In this document: positions 32,137 to 40,125 of the stretch, one piece after another
Numbering within the stretch: position 1 is the stretch's first letter
How the letters are laid out: the number at the start of each line of letters is the position of its first letter
Origin: an uncultured Clostridia bacterium
Lineage (GTDB): Bacteria > Bacillota > Clostridia > Christensenellales > Aristaeellaceae
Length of the DNA: 40,259 nt
Reading direction: 5' to 3'
Assembly (NCBI GenBank): GCA_934663625.1
Contig: CAKUKP010000014.1
Coordinates: forward strand, 1-40,259
Translations under genes and position numbers: made by a program
The notes under the pieces: generated by a model
What the model saw: only the letters and a program-made list of their open reading frames with translations
Told to the model about the DNA's origin: nothing
The model's database searches: none

Positions 32137-32217
32137 ACATTTTTACAAATTGCGAATAGCTGCACCCGCGTTTTTCTGCTATGATATGCATAATGAGCAA
32201 TATTTGGAGGTTTGCAT

Positions 32218-32892
32218 ATGATCTGGTGCGTAGAGGACGATCAGGCGATTCGCGATTTGATGATCTATACGCTGAATGTATCCGGCTTTGAGGCGCGCGG
32301 CTTCACAAACGGCGAAGAAATGCTGAAGGCGCTGGACGCCGAAAAGCCGGAAATGATCCTTCTGGACATCATGCTGCCCGGCGAGGACGGCATTTCCATT
32401 CTGAAAAGGCTGAAGGGCAGCGCCGTCACGCGGGATATTCCGGTGGTCATCGCTTCGGCGAAGGGCACGGAATTCGATAAGGTGATCGGTCTGGATCTGG
32501 GGGCGGACGATTATCTGGCGAAGCCGTTCGGCATGATGGAAATGATTTCCCGCGTGCGCGCCGTGCTGCGCAGGGTCGCGCCGAAAAACGAAGCGGATGT
32601 GCTTCGGGCGGGACGGCTGGAAATGAACCGCACGGATCATACCGTGACGGCGGACGGCGTGCGCATTTCGCTGACCGTCAAGGAATATGATCTGCTGGAA
32701 AAATTCATGGAATATCCCGGACGCGCCTTCACGCGCGACGGGCTGCTCGCCGAGGTGTGGGGGCTGGATTTCATCGGCGAAACGCGCACCGTGGACGTGC
32801 ACATCGGCACGCTGCGCGGCAAACTCCTATCCTGCCGCGATTACATCGAAACCGTGCGCGGCGTGGGCTATCGATTGGAGGTTAAACCATGA
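32218..32892 (+). CDS. OmpR/PhoB-family response regulator
   Basis: The 224-residue protein has a receiver domain (CVEDDQ, phospho-acceptor Asp50 in LLDIMLPGEDG, VIASAKGTEFDKV, GADDYLAKPFG) and a C-terminal winged helix (LTVKEYDLLEKFMEYPGRAF, RTVDVHIGTLRGKL, VRGVGYRLE). It is likely to control phosphate-related genes, from its place between a phosphate transporter and a PhoR-like kinase; this is context only. GGAGG is 7 nt before the ATG. A TATGAT -10 at 32181 with a poor -35 suggests separate, activated expression. Its stop overlaps the kinase start (ATGA). Confidence 0.92.
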   Translation: MIWCVEDDQAIRDLMIYTLNVSGFEARGFTNGEEMLKALDAEKPEMILLDIMLPGEDGISILKRLKGSAVTRDIPVVIASAKGTEFDKVIGLDLGADDYLAKPFGMMEMISRVRAVLRRVAPKNEADVLRAGRLEMNRTDHTVTADGVRISLTVKEYDLLEKFMEYPGRAFTRDGLLAEVWGLDFIGETRTVDVHIGTLRGKLLSCRDYIETVRGVGYRLEVKP

Positions 32893-34550
32893 CGCAACGC
32901 ATTTTTCGTTCGTTTCTGATCATCGGAACGGCGATTTTGCTGGCGACGCTGGTATTGATTTTCGGCGTGCTGTACGTGCATTTCACAAACGTACAGATGC
33001 GCTCGCTGCAGCAGCAGACCGCGCTCGTCGCGCAGGGCATCGTGCACGAGGGAAACGCGTATTTTACCGATCTGCCCTCCAATGAAATCCGCATTACCTG
33101 GATCGGCGCGGACGGCGCTGTGCTGTACGATACGCAGTCGGATAAGGAAACGATGGAAAACCATCTGCAGCGCGAGGAGATCCTGCAGGCGATGCAGAAC
33201 GGCACGGGCACGGCTACGCGCTATTCCACCACGATGACGGAGCGGATGGACTATGCGGCGCAGAAGCTGCCGGACGGCAGCTTTGTTCGCCTGTCCGGCG
33301 CGCAGCTGACGGTTCCGGTTCTGCTGCTTTCCATGATTCAACCGATTCTGGCGATCGCGGCGATCGCGCTGATTCTATCTCTGGTACTCGCCTACCGGCT
33401 GACCCGACGGGTGATTCAGCCGCTGAACGATATGAATCTGGATGATCCGCTGTCGAGCCGGCATCTGGAGGAGATCGAACCGCTGCTGCGCCGTCTGGAC
33501 AGCCAGCAAAAGCAGCTGCGGATGCAGAAAAGAGAATTGGAGCGCCGGAAGAACGAATTCGCTACCGCCACGGACGGAATGCAGGACGGGCTGATTCTGC
33601 TGGACGATGCGGGCGTGGTGCTTTCCATCAACCGCGCCGCGGCGCGCCTGCTGGGCGTGAGCCGTTTCTGCATCGGCAAGGATATGCTGACGCTGAACAA
33701 TTCCGTTGAAATGCAGGAGCTTCTGCGCAAATGTCTGGACGGGCAGCACACGCAGATGATCGTGCCCATCGGCGCATCGCCCTACCGCGTGGAGGCCGCA
33801 CCGGTCAGCTCGGAGGAATATGTAACCGGCGCGGCGCTGACGATCCACGATATCACCGAAGCGGAAAAGGCCGAGGCGCTGCGCCGCGAATTTACCGCGA
33901 ACGTATCGCATGAACTGAAAACCCCGCTGCAAACCATTTCCGGATGCGCGGAGCTGATGAAGGATGGTCTTGTCAGAAAGGGCGATGAACAGAATTTCGC
34001 CGCGCAGATCTATTCGGAAGCACAGCGCATGATCCGTCTGGTGGACGATATCATTCGCCTGTCCAAGCTGGATGAAGGCGGATTGGAAATGCAGAAGGAG
34101 GATATCGATCTGCTTGCGCTGGCGCAGTCGGCGGCGGAGAGCGCGGGCGATGCGGCGCGGGATATGCAGGTCGCGATCACTTGCACCGGCGATTCGGCGA
34201 AGGTTCGCTGCGTGAAGGCGCTCGCGGTCAGCATCGTACAGAATCTGGTGGACAACGCGGTAAAATACAACCGTACAAACGGGCGCGTGGAAATCCATGT
34301 GGAGGATCGCCCGCAGGAAGAAGCGGTGCTGACGGTGCGGGACACGGGCATCGGCATTCCGGAGGAAAGCCGCGATCGGATTTTTGAACGCTTCTACCGC
34401 GTGGATAAAAGCCATTCCCGCGCGATCGGCGGCACGGGGCTGGGGCTTTCGATCGTCAAGCACGCCGCCCGCCTGATCGGCGCGCGCATCGAACTTCAAA
34501 GCGCCCTGGACGAAGGATCAACCTTTACGGTGTTTATTCCAAAAAATTGA
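32889..34550 (+). CDS. PhoR-like sensor histidine kinase
   Basis: The 553-residue kinase has a membrane helix at about 8-30, an extracellular domain of about 110 residues (TWIGADGAVLYDTQSDKET), a second helix at about 140-165, a PAS-like domain (MQDGLILLDDAGVVLSINRA), the His motif FTANVSHELKTPLQTISG and an ATPase domain (NLVDNAVKYN, VRDTGIGIPEE, GTGLGLSIVKHAA). This is the PhoR layout of Bacillota. It overlaps the regulator by 4 bp (ATGA), so the two are coupled. The signal cannot be read from the sequence. Confidence 0.93.
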   Translation: MTQRIFRSFLIIGTAILLATLVLIFGVLYVHFTNVQMRSLQQQTALVAQGIVHEGNAYFTDLPSNEIRITWIGADGAVLYDTQSDKETMENHLQREEILQAMQNGTGTATRYSTTMTERMDYAAQKLPDGSFVRLSGAQLTVPVLLLSMIQPILAIAAIALILSLVLAYRLTRRVIQPLNDMNLDDPLSSRHLEEIEPLLRRLDSQQKQLRMQKRELERRKNEFATATDGMQDGLILLDDAGVVLSINRAAARLLGVSRFCIGKDMLTLNNSVEMQELLRKCLDGQHTQMIVPIGASPYRVEAAPVSSEEYVTGAALTIHDITEAEKAEALRREFTANVSHELKTPLQTISGCAELMKDGLVRKGDEQNFAAQIYSEAQRMIRLVDDIIRLSKLDEGGLEMQKEDIDLLALAQSAAESAGDAARDMQVAITCTGDSAKVRCVKALAVSIVQNLVDNAVKYNRTNGRVEIHVEDRPQEEAVLTVRDTGIGIPEESRDRIFERFYRVDKSHSRAIGGTGLGLSIVKHAARLIGARIELQSALDEGSTFTVFIPKN

Positions 34551-34568
34551 TGTTCGGTAAATTACCGC

Positions 34569-34597
34569 TTGCCTTTTGGGCGGATATAATGTATAAT
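34569..34597 (+). promoter_or_regulatory. Promoter of the Nudix hydrolase gene
   Basis: TTGCCT (34569-34574), 17 bp, TATAAT (34592-34597); start codon at 34633. Confidence 0.65.
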
Positions 34598-34632
34598 TTA
34601 CTATCATTTATCTACCGAGGGGATGGGTAAAA

Positions 34633-35082
34633 TTGTCTGCACGCAATTCTGCAAAGGCCATCGTAATCAACCGCGGCAAGCTGCTGGTGAACCGATGCGT
34701 ATCCCGCTTCGGCGAATACTACACGCTGCCCGGCGGCGGTCAGAAAACGGGCGAAATGCTGACCGACACCGTGCATCGCGAGGTGCTTGAGGAAACCGGC
34801 TATTCCGTAACCGCGATCCGCATGTCCGGCATATACGAGCGCATATCCGCGGGGCGCGAAGAGGGCATGTGTCACAAGATCTATTTCATCTTTCTGTGCC
34901 GTCTGAACAGCGGCGAACAGCTGCCGCCCTCCGAAACCGATCGCTTTCAGATCAGTTCGGAATGGATTCCGCTGCAGGAAGTGGGATCGCGCAATCTGTT
35001 TCCCCGCGCCATCCGCGATAACATCCGCAATCTGACCGGATACGCGGAAACCTTCTACATCGGTTCCGAAAAGGATCGCTAA
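34633..35082 (+). CDS. Nudix hydrolase
   Basis: The 149-residue protein has a complete Nudix box within GGGQKTGEMLTDTV and HREVLEETGYSV (G-x5-E-x7-REV-x-EE-x-G), which binds Mg2+ and cleaves nucleoside-diphosphate-linked substrates. The likely start is TTG 34633, with GAGGGG 10 nt upstream; a nearby ATG at 34624 is out of frame. The substrate is unknown; the family includes housecleaning and signal-nucleotide hydrolases. It stands alone behind its own promoter, and 350 bp of hairpin-rich non-coding DNA follows. Confidence 0.9.
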   Translation: MSARNSAKAIVINRGKLLVNRCVSRFGEYYTLPGGGQKTGEMLTDTVHREVLEETGYSVTAIRMSGIYERISAGREEGMCHKIYFIFLCRLNSGEQLPPSETDRFQISSEWIPLQEVGSRNLFPRAIRDNIRNLTGYAETFYIGSEKDR

Positions 35083-35128
35083 TAGTTCTCCAAAATCTCA
35101 CGATTTTGTCGAGTGGGAGGAGGGCTGC

Positions 35129-35271
35129 GGATTCCTGAAACCCAAAGGGTTTCCCTGATAGCAGTCGCGTGCTGCTTGCAGCCCGCGACCAGCCGGTGCG
35201 AATCCTACGGATTCCAGCACCGCGCTGCCGAAACTCGGCTACGCCGAGTCTTCGGTGCGTTAGCGGAATCC
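35129..35271 (+). other. Multi-hairpin non-coding element (possible structured RNA or dispersed repeat)
   Basis: Four perfect or near-perfect hairpins follow one another: 35137-35153 (GAAACCC/GGGTTTC), 35164-35189 (GTCGCG-GCTGC/GCAGC-CGCGAC), 35194-35222 (CGGTGCGAATCC/GGATTC-GCACCG) and 35228-35255 (CCGAAACTCGGC/GCCGAGT-TTCGG). GGATTCC (35129-35135) pairs with GGAATCC (35265-35271) and closes the group. The same 7-mers also occur in the third hairpin, so alternative pairings exist. No good reading frame with ribosome site covers the stretch. Strand of action is unknown. Confidence 0.5.
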
Positions 35272-35277
35272 TGACGG

Positions 35278-35325
35278 GCGGAATTGTTTTTTTCATCTCT
35301 GATGAAAAAAACACAAATTCACCGC
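35278..35325. repeat. Long imperfect hairpin with T7/A7 core
   Basis: GTTTTTTTCATC (35286-35297) and GATGAAAAAAAC (35301-35312) pair around TCT. The stem continues with AATT/AATT and GCGG/CCGC with small bulges. It directly follows the multi-hairpin element. Confidence 0.6.
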
Positions 35326-35380
35326 GCATGTCGCTGAATTTGATTTTAATGGTGTTTCTGCGTCAAATAATAGATGATGT

Positions 35381-35420
35381 ATTAAAACGGACGTCGGTTT
35401 TGACCGGCGTCCGTTTTAAT
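35381..35420. terminator. Bidirectional terminator before the AlaX gene end
   Basis: ATTAAAACGGACG...CGTCCGTTTTAAT with inner CGGT/ACCG pairing and a TTTG loop; A/T runs are on both flanks. It ends the minus-strand AlaX transcript (stop at 35431) and probably any plus-strand transcript from the hairpin region. Confidence 0.85.
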
Positions 35421-35430
35421 ACGTTTTGAT

Positions 35431-36618
35431 CTACAGCATTTTTTTCGCCGCTTCCAACGCCGCTATCGGGCCGCTGCCCTGCGCGAAATCGGGTCTGCCG
35501 CCGCCCTTTCCGCCAAACGGCTTCACCGCGTCCGCAAGCAGCTTGCCCATATGGATATCCACATCATCGCTTCGGGCAAACAGCAGGCTGCACTTCTCCC
35601 CCGTTCCCGCCGCCAGCAGCGCAATTCTGTTCGGTTCGCGAATGATCGCGGAAGCCGCATCCTTCAGCGCCGCCATATCGCCGTCGACGTACTCTGTAAT
35701 CAGCAAATGTCCCTCCTGCGTATGCGCCGCCCGTTCAACCCAGCTGTGCGCGTCGCTCAGTATCTTTTCCCTGCGCAGCGCATTCAGCGCGTGCTCCGCT
35801 TCCTTCAGCCGGTTTTGCAGGGAAAGCACCGTTTCCGCAAGCTTCTCCGGACGCGTGGACAGTGCGTTTGCCGCCGCCCATGCCGCATCGTAATTTGCGC
35901 GGTAATCCTGATAGGCGCGCATTCCGCACACGAACGTAAGCCGGAGCTTTCCGCGCGCGGGGGCCGCGGATACGATCTTTACGAGGCCGATCTGCCCCGT
36001 GGAGGATGGATGCGTGCCGCCGCACGCTACCATTTCGAAATCCCCCATCGCCACGATGCGCACATGTTCTTTCACCGTGGGCGCTTTGCGCAGCGGAAGG
36101 CGCGCAAGCTCATCCGCGTCGGGAAACCAGCAGCGCACCGGATGATCCTGCTGAATGCGAATGTTCACATAGTCCTCGATCTGCCGGATTAAGGCATCGT
36201 CCGCGTGCGTGGTTCCATCCGCGAATTCCACATCGATCGAGGATGTTTCCGCGCCCAGATGCAGCCCGATCGTCATGCCGCCGGTCAGCGCGTACACCGC
36301 GCCCGCGATCATGTGCTCGCCGCCGTGCTGCTGCATGTGATCGAATCTGCGCGCCCAGTCGATTTTGCCGTGTACGCGATCGCCGATAGATAATTCTCCG
36401 TCGATTTCATGCCATACCTCGCCGTCCGCATTCACAAATACGTCCGTGACGCGCGCGCCGTTCAGCGTGCCCGTATCAAATGGCTGCCCGCCGGAGGTGG
36501 GATAAAACGCGGATCGGTTCAACGCCGCGATCTGTTTTCCATTGCGCACAGAAACCTTCTCCACAACAGCGTCAAATTCCGTCAGATAAGCGTTATCATA
36601 ATACAGTCGTTCCGTCAT
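35431..36618 (-). CDS. AlaX-type alanyl-tRNA editing protein with DHHA1 domain
   Basis: The 395-residue protein has the AlaRS-like editing domain: YPTSGGQPFDTG, the zinc motif HGGEH (His98, His102) and CGGTH (Cys199, His203), then a coiled segment (about 240-290) and a C-terminal DHHA1 domain (VKPFGGKGGGRPDFAQGSG). It would hydrolyse Ser- or Gly-mischarged tRNA-Ala in trans. The usual editing motif is HTAQH or HTGLH, so Gly-Gly-Glu in the middle is a variant, but the metal-ligand positions are kept. GGAGATG precedes the ATG. It diverges from the hisS T-box. Confidence 0.9.
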   Translation of the reverse strand: MTERLYYDNAYLTEFDAVVEKVSVRNGKQIAALNRSAFYPTSGGQPFDTGTLNGARVTDVFVNADGEVWHEIDGELSIGDRVHGKIDWARRFDHMQQHGGEHMIAGAVYALTGGMTIGLHLGAETSSIDVEFADGTTHADDALIRQIEDYVNIRIQQDHPVRCWFPDADELARLPLRKAPTVKEHVRIVAMGDFEMVACGGTHPSSTGQIGLVKIVSAAPARGKLRLTFVCGMRAYQDYRANYDAAWAAANALSTRPEKLAETVLSLQNRLKEAEHALNALRREKILSDAHSWVERAAHTQEGHLLITEYVDGDMAALKDAASAIIREPNRIALLAAGTGEKCSLLFARSDDVDIHMGKLLADAVKPFGGKGGGRPDFAQGSGPIAALEAAKKML

Positions 36619-36637
36619 AATATCATCTCCATATGCT

Positions 36638-36667
36638 ATGATACACGATAGACGGCCATATGTGCAA
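36638..36667 (-). promoter_or_regulatory. Promoter of the AlaX gene
   Basis: TTGCAC (36667-36662), 18 bp, TATCAT (36643-36638) on the minus strand, 20 bp before the start codon. Confidence 0.55.
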
Positions 36668-36694
36668 TACCCCTATTAAGATTTCGGCAATTCC

Positions 36695-36722
36695 TTGACT
36701 TTTCGGGTGCATCTGCTATAAT
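36695..36722 (+). promoter_or_regulatory. Promoter of the hisS-aspS T-box transcript
   Basis: TTGACT (36695-36700), 16 bp, TATAAT (36717-36722). Confidence 0.8.
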
Positions 36723-36728
36723 ATCAGC

Positions 36729-36969
36729 ATGATACGTCATTCTGCGTTGATTGAAAGAGTAGCCCTTTGGATTGCGCCGCAGAGAAGGATGCATATGGTG
36801 GAAGCATCCGCGCGATCGATCGGCGAAGGACATTCATGAGCAGCCGCGCCGCGGCGGTTCGCCCCCGTTAACGGGCGGATGAGATGGATACGATCGCTTT
36901 GATCGATCCAAAGCAGGGTGGCACCGCGATTCTTCGCCCCTACAACGATGGGACGGAGGATTTTTTTAT
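36729..36969 (+). ncRNA. T-box riboswitch (histidine) upstream of hisS-aspS
   Basis: The T-box AGGGTGGCACCGCG is a full match at 36915-36928. Upstream are an AAGAGTAGCC start of stem I, an AGAGAAGG block and a GCGAAGGACATTCATGAG segment with the His codon CAT at 36831-36833 as probable specifier. Behind the T-box, TTCTTCGCCCC pairs with GGGACGGAGGA (some mismatches) and is followed by seven T (36961-36967), the attenuator terminator. Uncharged tRNA-His should raise expression of both synthetase genes. Confidence 0.9.
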
Positions 36970-36999
36970 TCCAAATTCTACAATAAAGGAGACGGAAAT

Positions 37000-38286
37000 A
37001 TGCTGACACAGGCACCCAAGGGCACGCTGGATCTGCTGCCCCAGGACGCGTACAGATGGCAGATCATCGATCGCAACATGCGCCGAATCTGTGAAAACGC
37101 GGGCTACCGCGAAATCCGCACGCCCATATTTGAACATACCGAGCTGTTTCAGCGCGGCGTGGGCGATACCACGGATGTGGTACAGAAGGAAATGTACACC
37201 TTTGAGGACAAGGGCAAGCGTTCCATCACGCTAAAGCCCGAAGGCACCGCGGGCGCGGCGCGCGCCTTTATCGAAAACCATTTGGGCGATACGCTGCCCT
37301 GCAAGATGTACTACGCCGCCTGCCCGTGCTTCCGCTATGAAAAGCCGCAATCCGGCCGCCTGCGCCAGTTCCATCAGAACGGCGTGGAGGTATTCGGCGC
37401 AAAGGATGCAAGTCTGGATGCGGAGATCATTTCGCTGGCGCTGGAAATGCTGAAGACGAACGGTATCGGCGATCTGAAGCTTTCGATCAATTCCATCGGC
37501 TGCCCCGAATGCCGCAAGGCGTATCACGAAAAGCTGAAGGCCTATCTGGAGCCGAAGCTTGGTACGCTGTGCAAAACCTGTCAGGATCGCTTCGCCCGCA
37601 ATCCGCTGCGCATTCTGGATTGCAAGGAAGATTCCGATAAGCTGACCGACGCGCCCGCCATGCTGGATAACCTCTGCCCCGACTGCGCGGAGCATTTTGA
37701 AAAGCTGAAAAAGTATCTGGACGCGCTGGGCATTGAATATACGATCGATCCCCGCATCGTGCGCGGATTGGATTATTACACCAAGACCGTGTTTGAAATC
37801 ATCACCGAAACGCCGCAGGGCAATCTTACCGTGTGCGGCGGCGGGCGCTACGATGGCATGGTGAAGGATCTGGGCGGACAGGATACCCCCGGCATGGGCT
37901 TCGGCATGGGCATCGAACGCATGATCATGGTGCAGGATATGCGCGGCATCGCACCCGAAGCGCCGCCGATTTACGATGCGTTCGTGGTCACCATGGGCGA
38001 TGAAGCGCGCATCGAGGGCATGAAGCTGGTGGCGGAACTGCGCGCGCAGAACATCAAGGCTGATCTGGATCACGCCGCGCGCAGCATGAAGGCGCAGTTC
38101 AAATACGCCAACAAGCTGAATGTGAAAAAGGTAATCGTGATCGCGGGCGACGAACTTGCCAAGGGCGTCGTCAAGCTGCGCGATATGGAAAACAGCACCG
38201 AATGCGAAGTGGCGCGCGATCAGATCGCCGCAACGCTTCTGAATGCTTCGAATTTGAATGCTTCTAATGCAGAAGGAGGAAACTGA
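37000..38286 (+). CDS. hisS: Histidyl-tRNA synthetase
   Basis: The 428-residue class II synthetase shows QAPKGTLDLLPQD at the start, motif 1 region REIRTPIFEHTELF, motif 2 CFRYEKPQSGRLRQFHQ, the histidine-binding RGLDYYTKTVFEI and motif 3 GMGFGMGIERMIM, with an anticodon-binding domain from about residue 325. A Cys cluster (CPECRKAY, CKTCQDRF, CPDC) in the insertion domain probably binds zinc, as in other clostridial HisRS. AAAGGAGAC precedes ATG 37000. It is followed by aspS after 1 nt and controlled by the T-box. Confidence 0.97.
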   Translation: MLTQAPKGTLDLLPQDAYRWQIIDRNMRRICENAGYREIRTPIFEHTELFQRGVGDTTDVVQKEMYTFEDKGKRSITLKPEGTAGAARAFIENHLGDTLPCKMYYAACPCFRYEKPQSGRLRQFHQNGVEVFGAKDASLDAEIISLALEMLKTNGIGDLKLSINSIGCPECRKAYHEKLKAYLEPKLGTLCKTCQDRFARNPLRILDCKEDSDKLTDAPAMLDNLCPDCAEHFEKLKKYLDALGIEYTIDPRIVRGLDYYTKTVFEIITETPQGNLTVCGGGRYDGMVKDLGGQDTPGMGFGMGIERMIMVQDMRGIAPEAPPIYDAFVVTMGDEARIEGMKLVAELRAQNIKADLDHAARSMKAQFKYANKLNVKKVIVIAGDELAKGVVKLRDMENSTECEVARDQIAATLLNASNLNASNAEGGN

Positions 38287-38287
38287 A

Positions 38288-40072
38288 ATGCTTTCGTACA
38301 AGCGCGATCATTATTGCGGCCTGATCACCCGCGAAATGGCCGGTGAAACCGTGCATCTTTCCGGCTGGGTTCAGCGCACGCGCGATCTGGGCGGTCTGGT
38401 ATTCGTATGGCTGCGCGACCGCGAAGGTCTGGTGCAGCTGGTATTCGATGGAACGGATTGTTCCCCCGAACTGCTTGCGCTGGCGCAGTCGCTGCGCAGC
38501 GAATACGTACTGACCGTGTCCGGCGAGGTTCGCCTGCGCGATGAAGCCGCCATCAACCGCGATCTGAAAACCGGCGAGGTGGAAATCGTGGTGCGCGACG
38601 CCGTGCTTCTGAACAAATCCGAAACTCCGCCCATCTATATCGATGATAAGGCCGATGAAAACGAACTGGTTCGCCTGAAGTATCGCTATCTGGATCTGCG
38701 CAGGCCTTCCATGTATGAAAAACTGCGCATCCGCAGCCGCGTGGTCACTTGCATCCGCAACGCGCTGGACGAACAGGGCTTCAACGAAGTGGAAACCCCC
38801 ATTCTGTCCAAATCCACGCCCGAAGGCGCGCGCGATTTTCTGGTGCCCAGCCGTCTGCACCCCGGCACGTTCTACGCCCTGCCGCAGAGCCCGCAGATTT
38901 ACAAGCAGCTTCTGATGCTGGCGGGATTCGATAAGTATTATCAGATCGCCCGCTGCTTCCGCGACGAGGATAACCGCGCCGATCGCCAGCCGGAATTCAC
39001 CCAGTGCGATATCGAAATGTCCTTCATCGATGAAGAAGATATCTACGCCGTGGTGGAAAAGGTATACGCGAAGATTTTCAAGGAAATCAAGGGCGTGGAG
39101 CTTCAGCTGCCCCTGCCGCGCATGACCTGGCACGAAGCCATGGAAAATTACGGATCCGATAAGCCGGACACCCGCTTTGAAATGAAGCTGGTGAACATTT
39201 CCGATGCGGTGCGCAACAGCGGATTCGTGGTGTTCGACAGCGCCATTGAAAACGGCGGCCGCGTATGCGCCATCAACGCGAAGGGACTCGCCGGAATGAC
39301 CCGCAAGGAAATCGATTCCTTCGGCGAATTCGTAAAGACCTATCGCGCGAAGGGTCTGCCCTACATGACCTTCACCGCGGACGGCAATGTAAAGAGCAGC
39401 TTCAACAAGCACATGACCCCCGAACTGGTGGAAGCCGTGCGCAATGCGATGCACGCCGAGCCGGGCGACATCATCTTCTTCGGCGCGGATAAGAAAAACG
39501 TGGTATGGCAGTCGCTGGGCGCGCTGCGCTGCGAAATCGCGCGCCGCCACGGCCTGATCGACCACAACAAATACAACCTGTTCTGGGTAACGGAATTCCC
39601 GCTGTTTGAGTACAGCGAGGAGGAGCAGCGCTACGTCGCCGCGCATCATCCCTTCACCAGCTGGTATCCGGAGGACAACTGCTATCTGGATACCGACAAG
39701 GAAAAGGTGCGCTCCCGTGCCTACGATCTGGTTATGAACGGCATCGAGCTGGCTTCCGGTTCCATCCGTATCCACCGCTCCGATATGCAGGCGCAGATGT
39801 TTGAAATGATCGGCCTTTCCGATGAAGAGGCGCATCATCGCTTCGGCTTCCTGCTGGACGCGTTCAAGTACGGCGCGCCGCCGCACGGCGGTCTGGCGTT
39901 CGGCATCGACCGTCTGGTGATGCTGCTGACCGACAGCGACAGCCTGCGCGATATCATCGCCTTCCCGAAGGCCACCAGTGCAAACTGCCTGATGATGGAA
40001 ACCCCCGCGGACGTTCGTCCGGATCAGCTGGAAACTTTAAAGATCCAGTGCGTGCTGCCTGAGGAAAACTGA
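38288..40072 (+). CDS. aspS: Aspartyl-tRNA synthetase (bacterial type)
   Basis: The 594-residue enzyme has an N-terminal OB-fold anticodon domain (VHLSGWVQRTRDLGGLVFVW), motif 1 region (FNEVETPILSKSTPEGARDF), the QSPQIYKQLLMLAGFDKYYQ block, motif 2 (CFRDEDNRADRQPEFTQ), the bacterial GAD insertion (about 290-420) and motif 3 (HGGLAFGIDRLVMLLT). ATG 38288 with AAGGAGGAAACTGAA is chosen over an in-frame ATG inside hisS. Co-transcription with hisS is common in Bacillota. The gene ends 53 nt before a convergent transposase end. Confidence 0.97.
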   Translation: MLSYKRDHYCGLITREMAGETVHLSGWVQRTRDLGGLVFVWLRDREGLVQLVFDGTDCSPELLALAQSLRSEYVLTVSGEVRLRDEAAINRDLKTGEVEIVVRDAVLLNKSETPPIYIDDKADENELVRLKYRYLDLRRPSMYEKLRIRSRVVTCIRNALDEQGFNEVETPILSKSTPEGARDFLVPSRLHPGTFYALPQSPQIYKQLLMLAGFDKYYQIARCFRDEDNRADRQPEFTQCDIEMSFIDEEDIYAVVEKVYAKIFKEIKGVELQLPLPRMTWHEAMENYGSDKPDTRFEMKLVNISDAVRNSGFVVFDSAIENGGRVCAINAKGLAGMTRKEIDSFGEFVKTYRAKGLPYMTFTADGNVKSSFNKHMTPELVEAVRNAMHAEPGDIIFFGADKKNVVWQSLGALRCEIARRHGLIDHNKYNLFWVTEFPLFEYSEEEQRYVAAHHPFTSWYPEDNCYLDTDKEKVRSRAYDLVMNGIELASGSIRIHRSDMQAQMFEMIGLSDEEAHHRFGFLLDAFKYGAPPHGGLAFGIDRLVMLLTDSDSLRDIIAFPKATSANCLMMETPADVRPDQLETLKIQCVLPEEN

Positions 40073-40091
40073 TTGTAAGTGCATAAAACAA

Positions 40092-40118
40092 ACGGCTGTG
40101 CGGAATTCGCACAGCCGT
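40092..40118 (-). terminator. Hairpin terminator between aspS and the transposase end
   Basis: ACGGCTGTGCG and CGCACAGCCGT form an 11-bp stem around GAATT. On the minus strand it is followed by TTGTTTTATG, so it best serves the transposase; on the plus strand there is no T-run. Confidence 0.7.
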
Positions 40119-40125
40119 CAGACTG

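Noticed and set aside
35194..35222. GGTGCGAATCC-like string resembling a tRNA T-arm
   Set aside because: No anticodon arm, D-arm or acceptor stem fits around it; it is part of a simple 12-bp hairpin.
35169..35429. 86-codon frame in the hairpin region after the Nudix gene
   Set aside because: No ribosome site, low-complexity composition, and it runs through the hairpins and the terminator.
38264..39886. 540-codon frame opposite aspS, and similar long frames opposite hisS, cysS and the Na/Pi carrier
   Set aside because: All are antisense shadows of well-supported genes with His/Arg-rich, non-protein-like composition.
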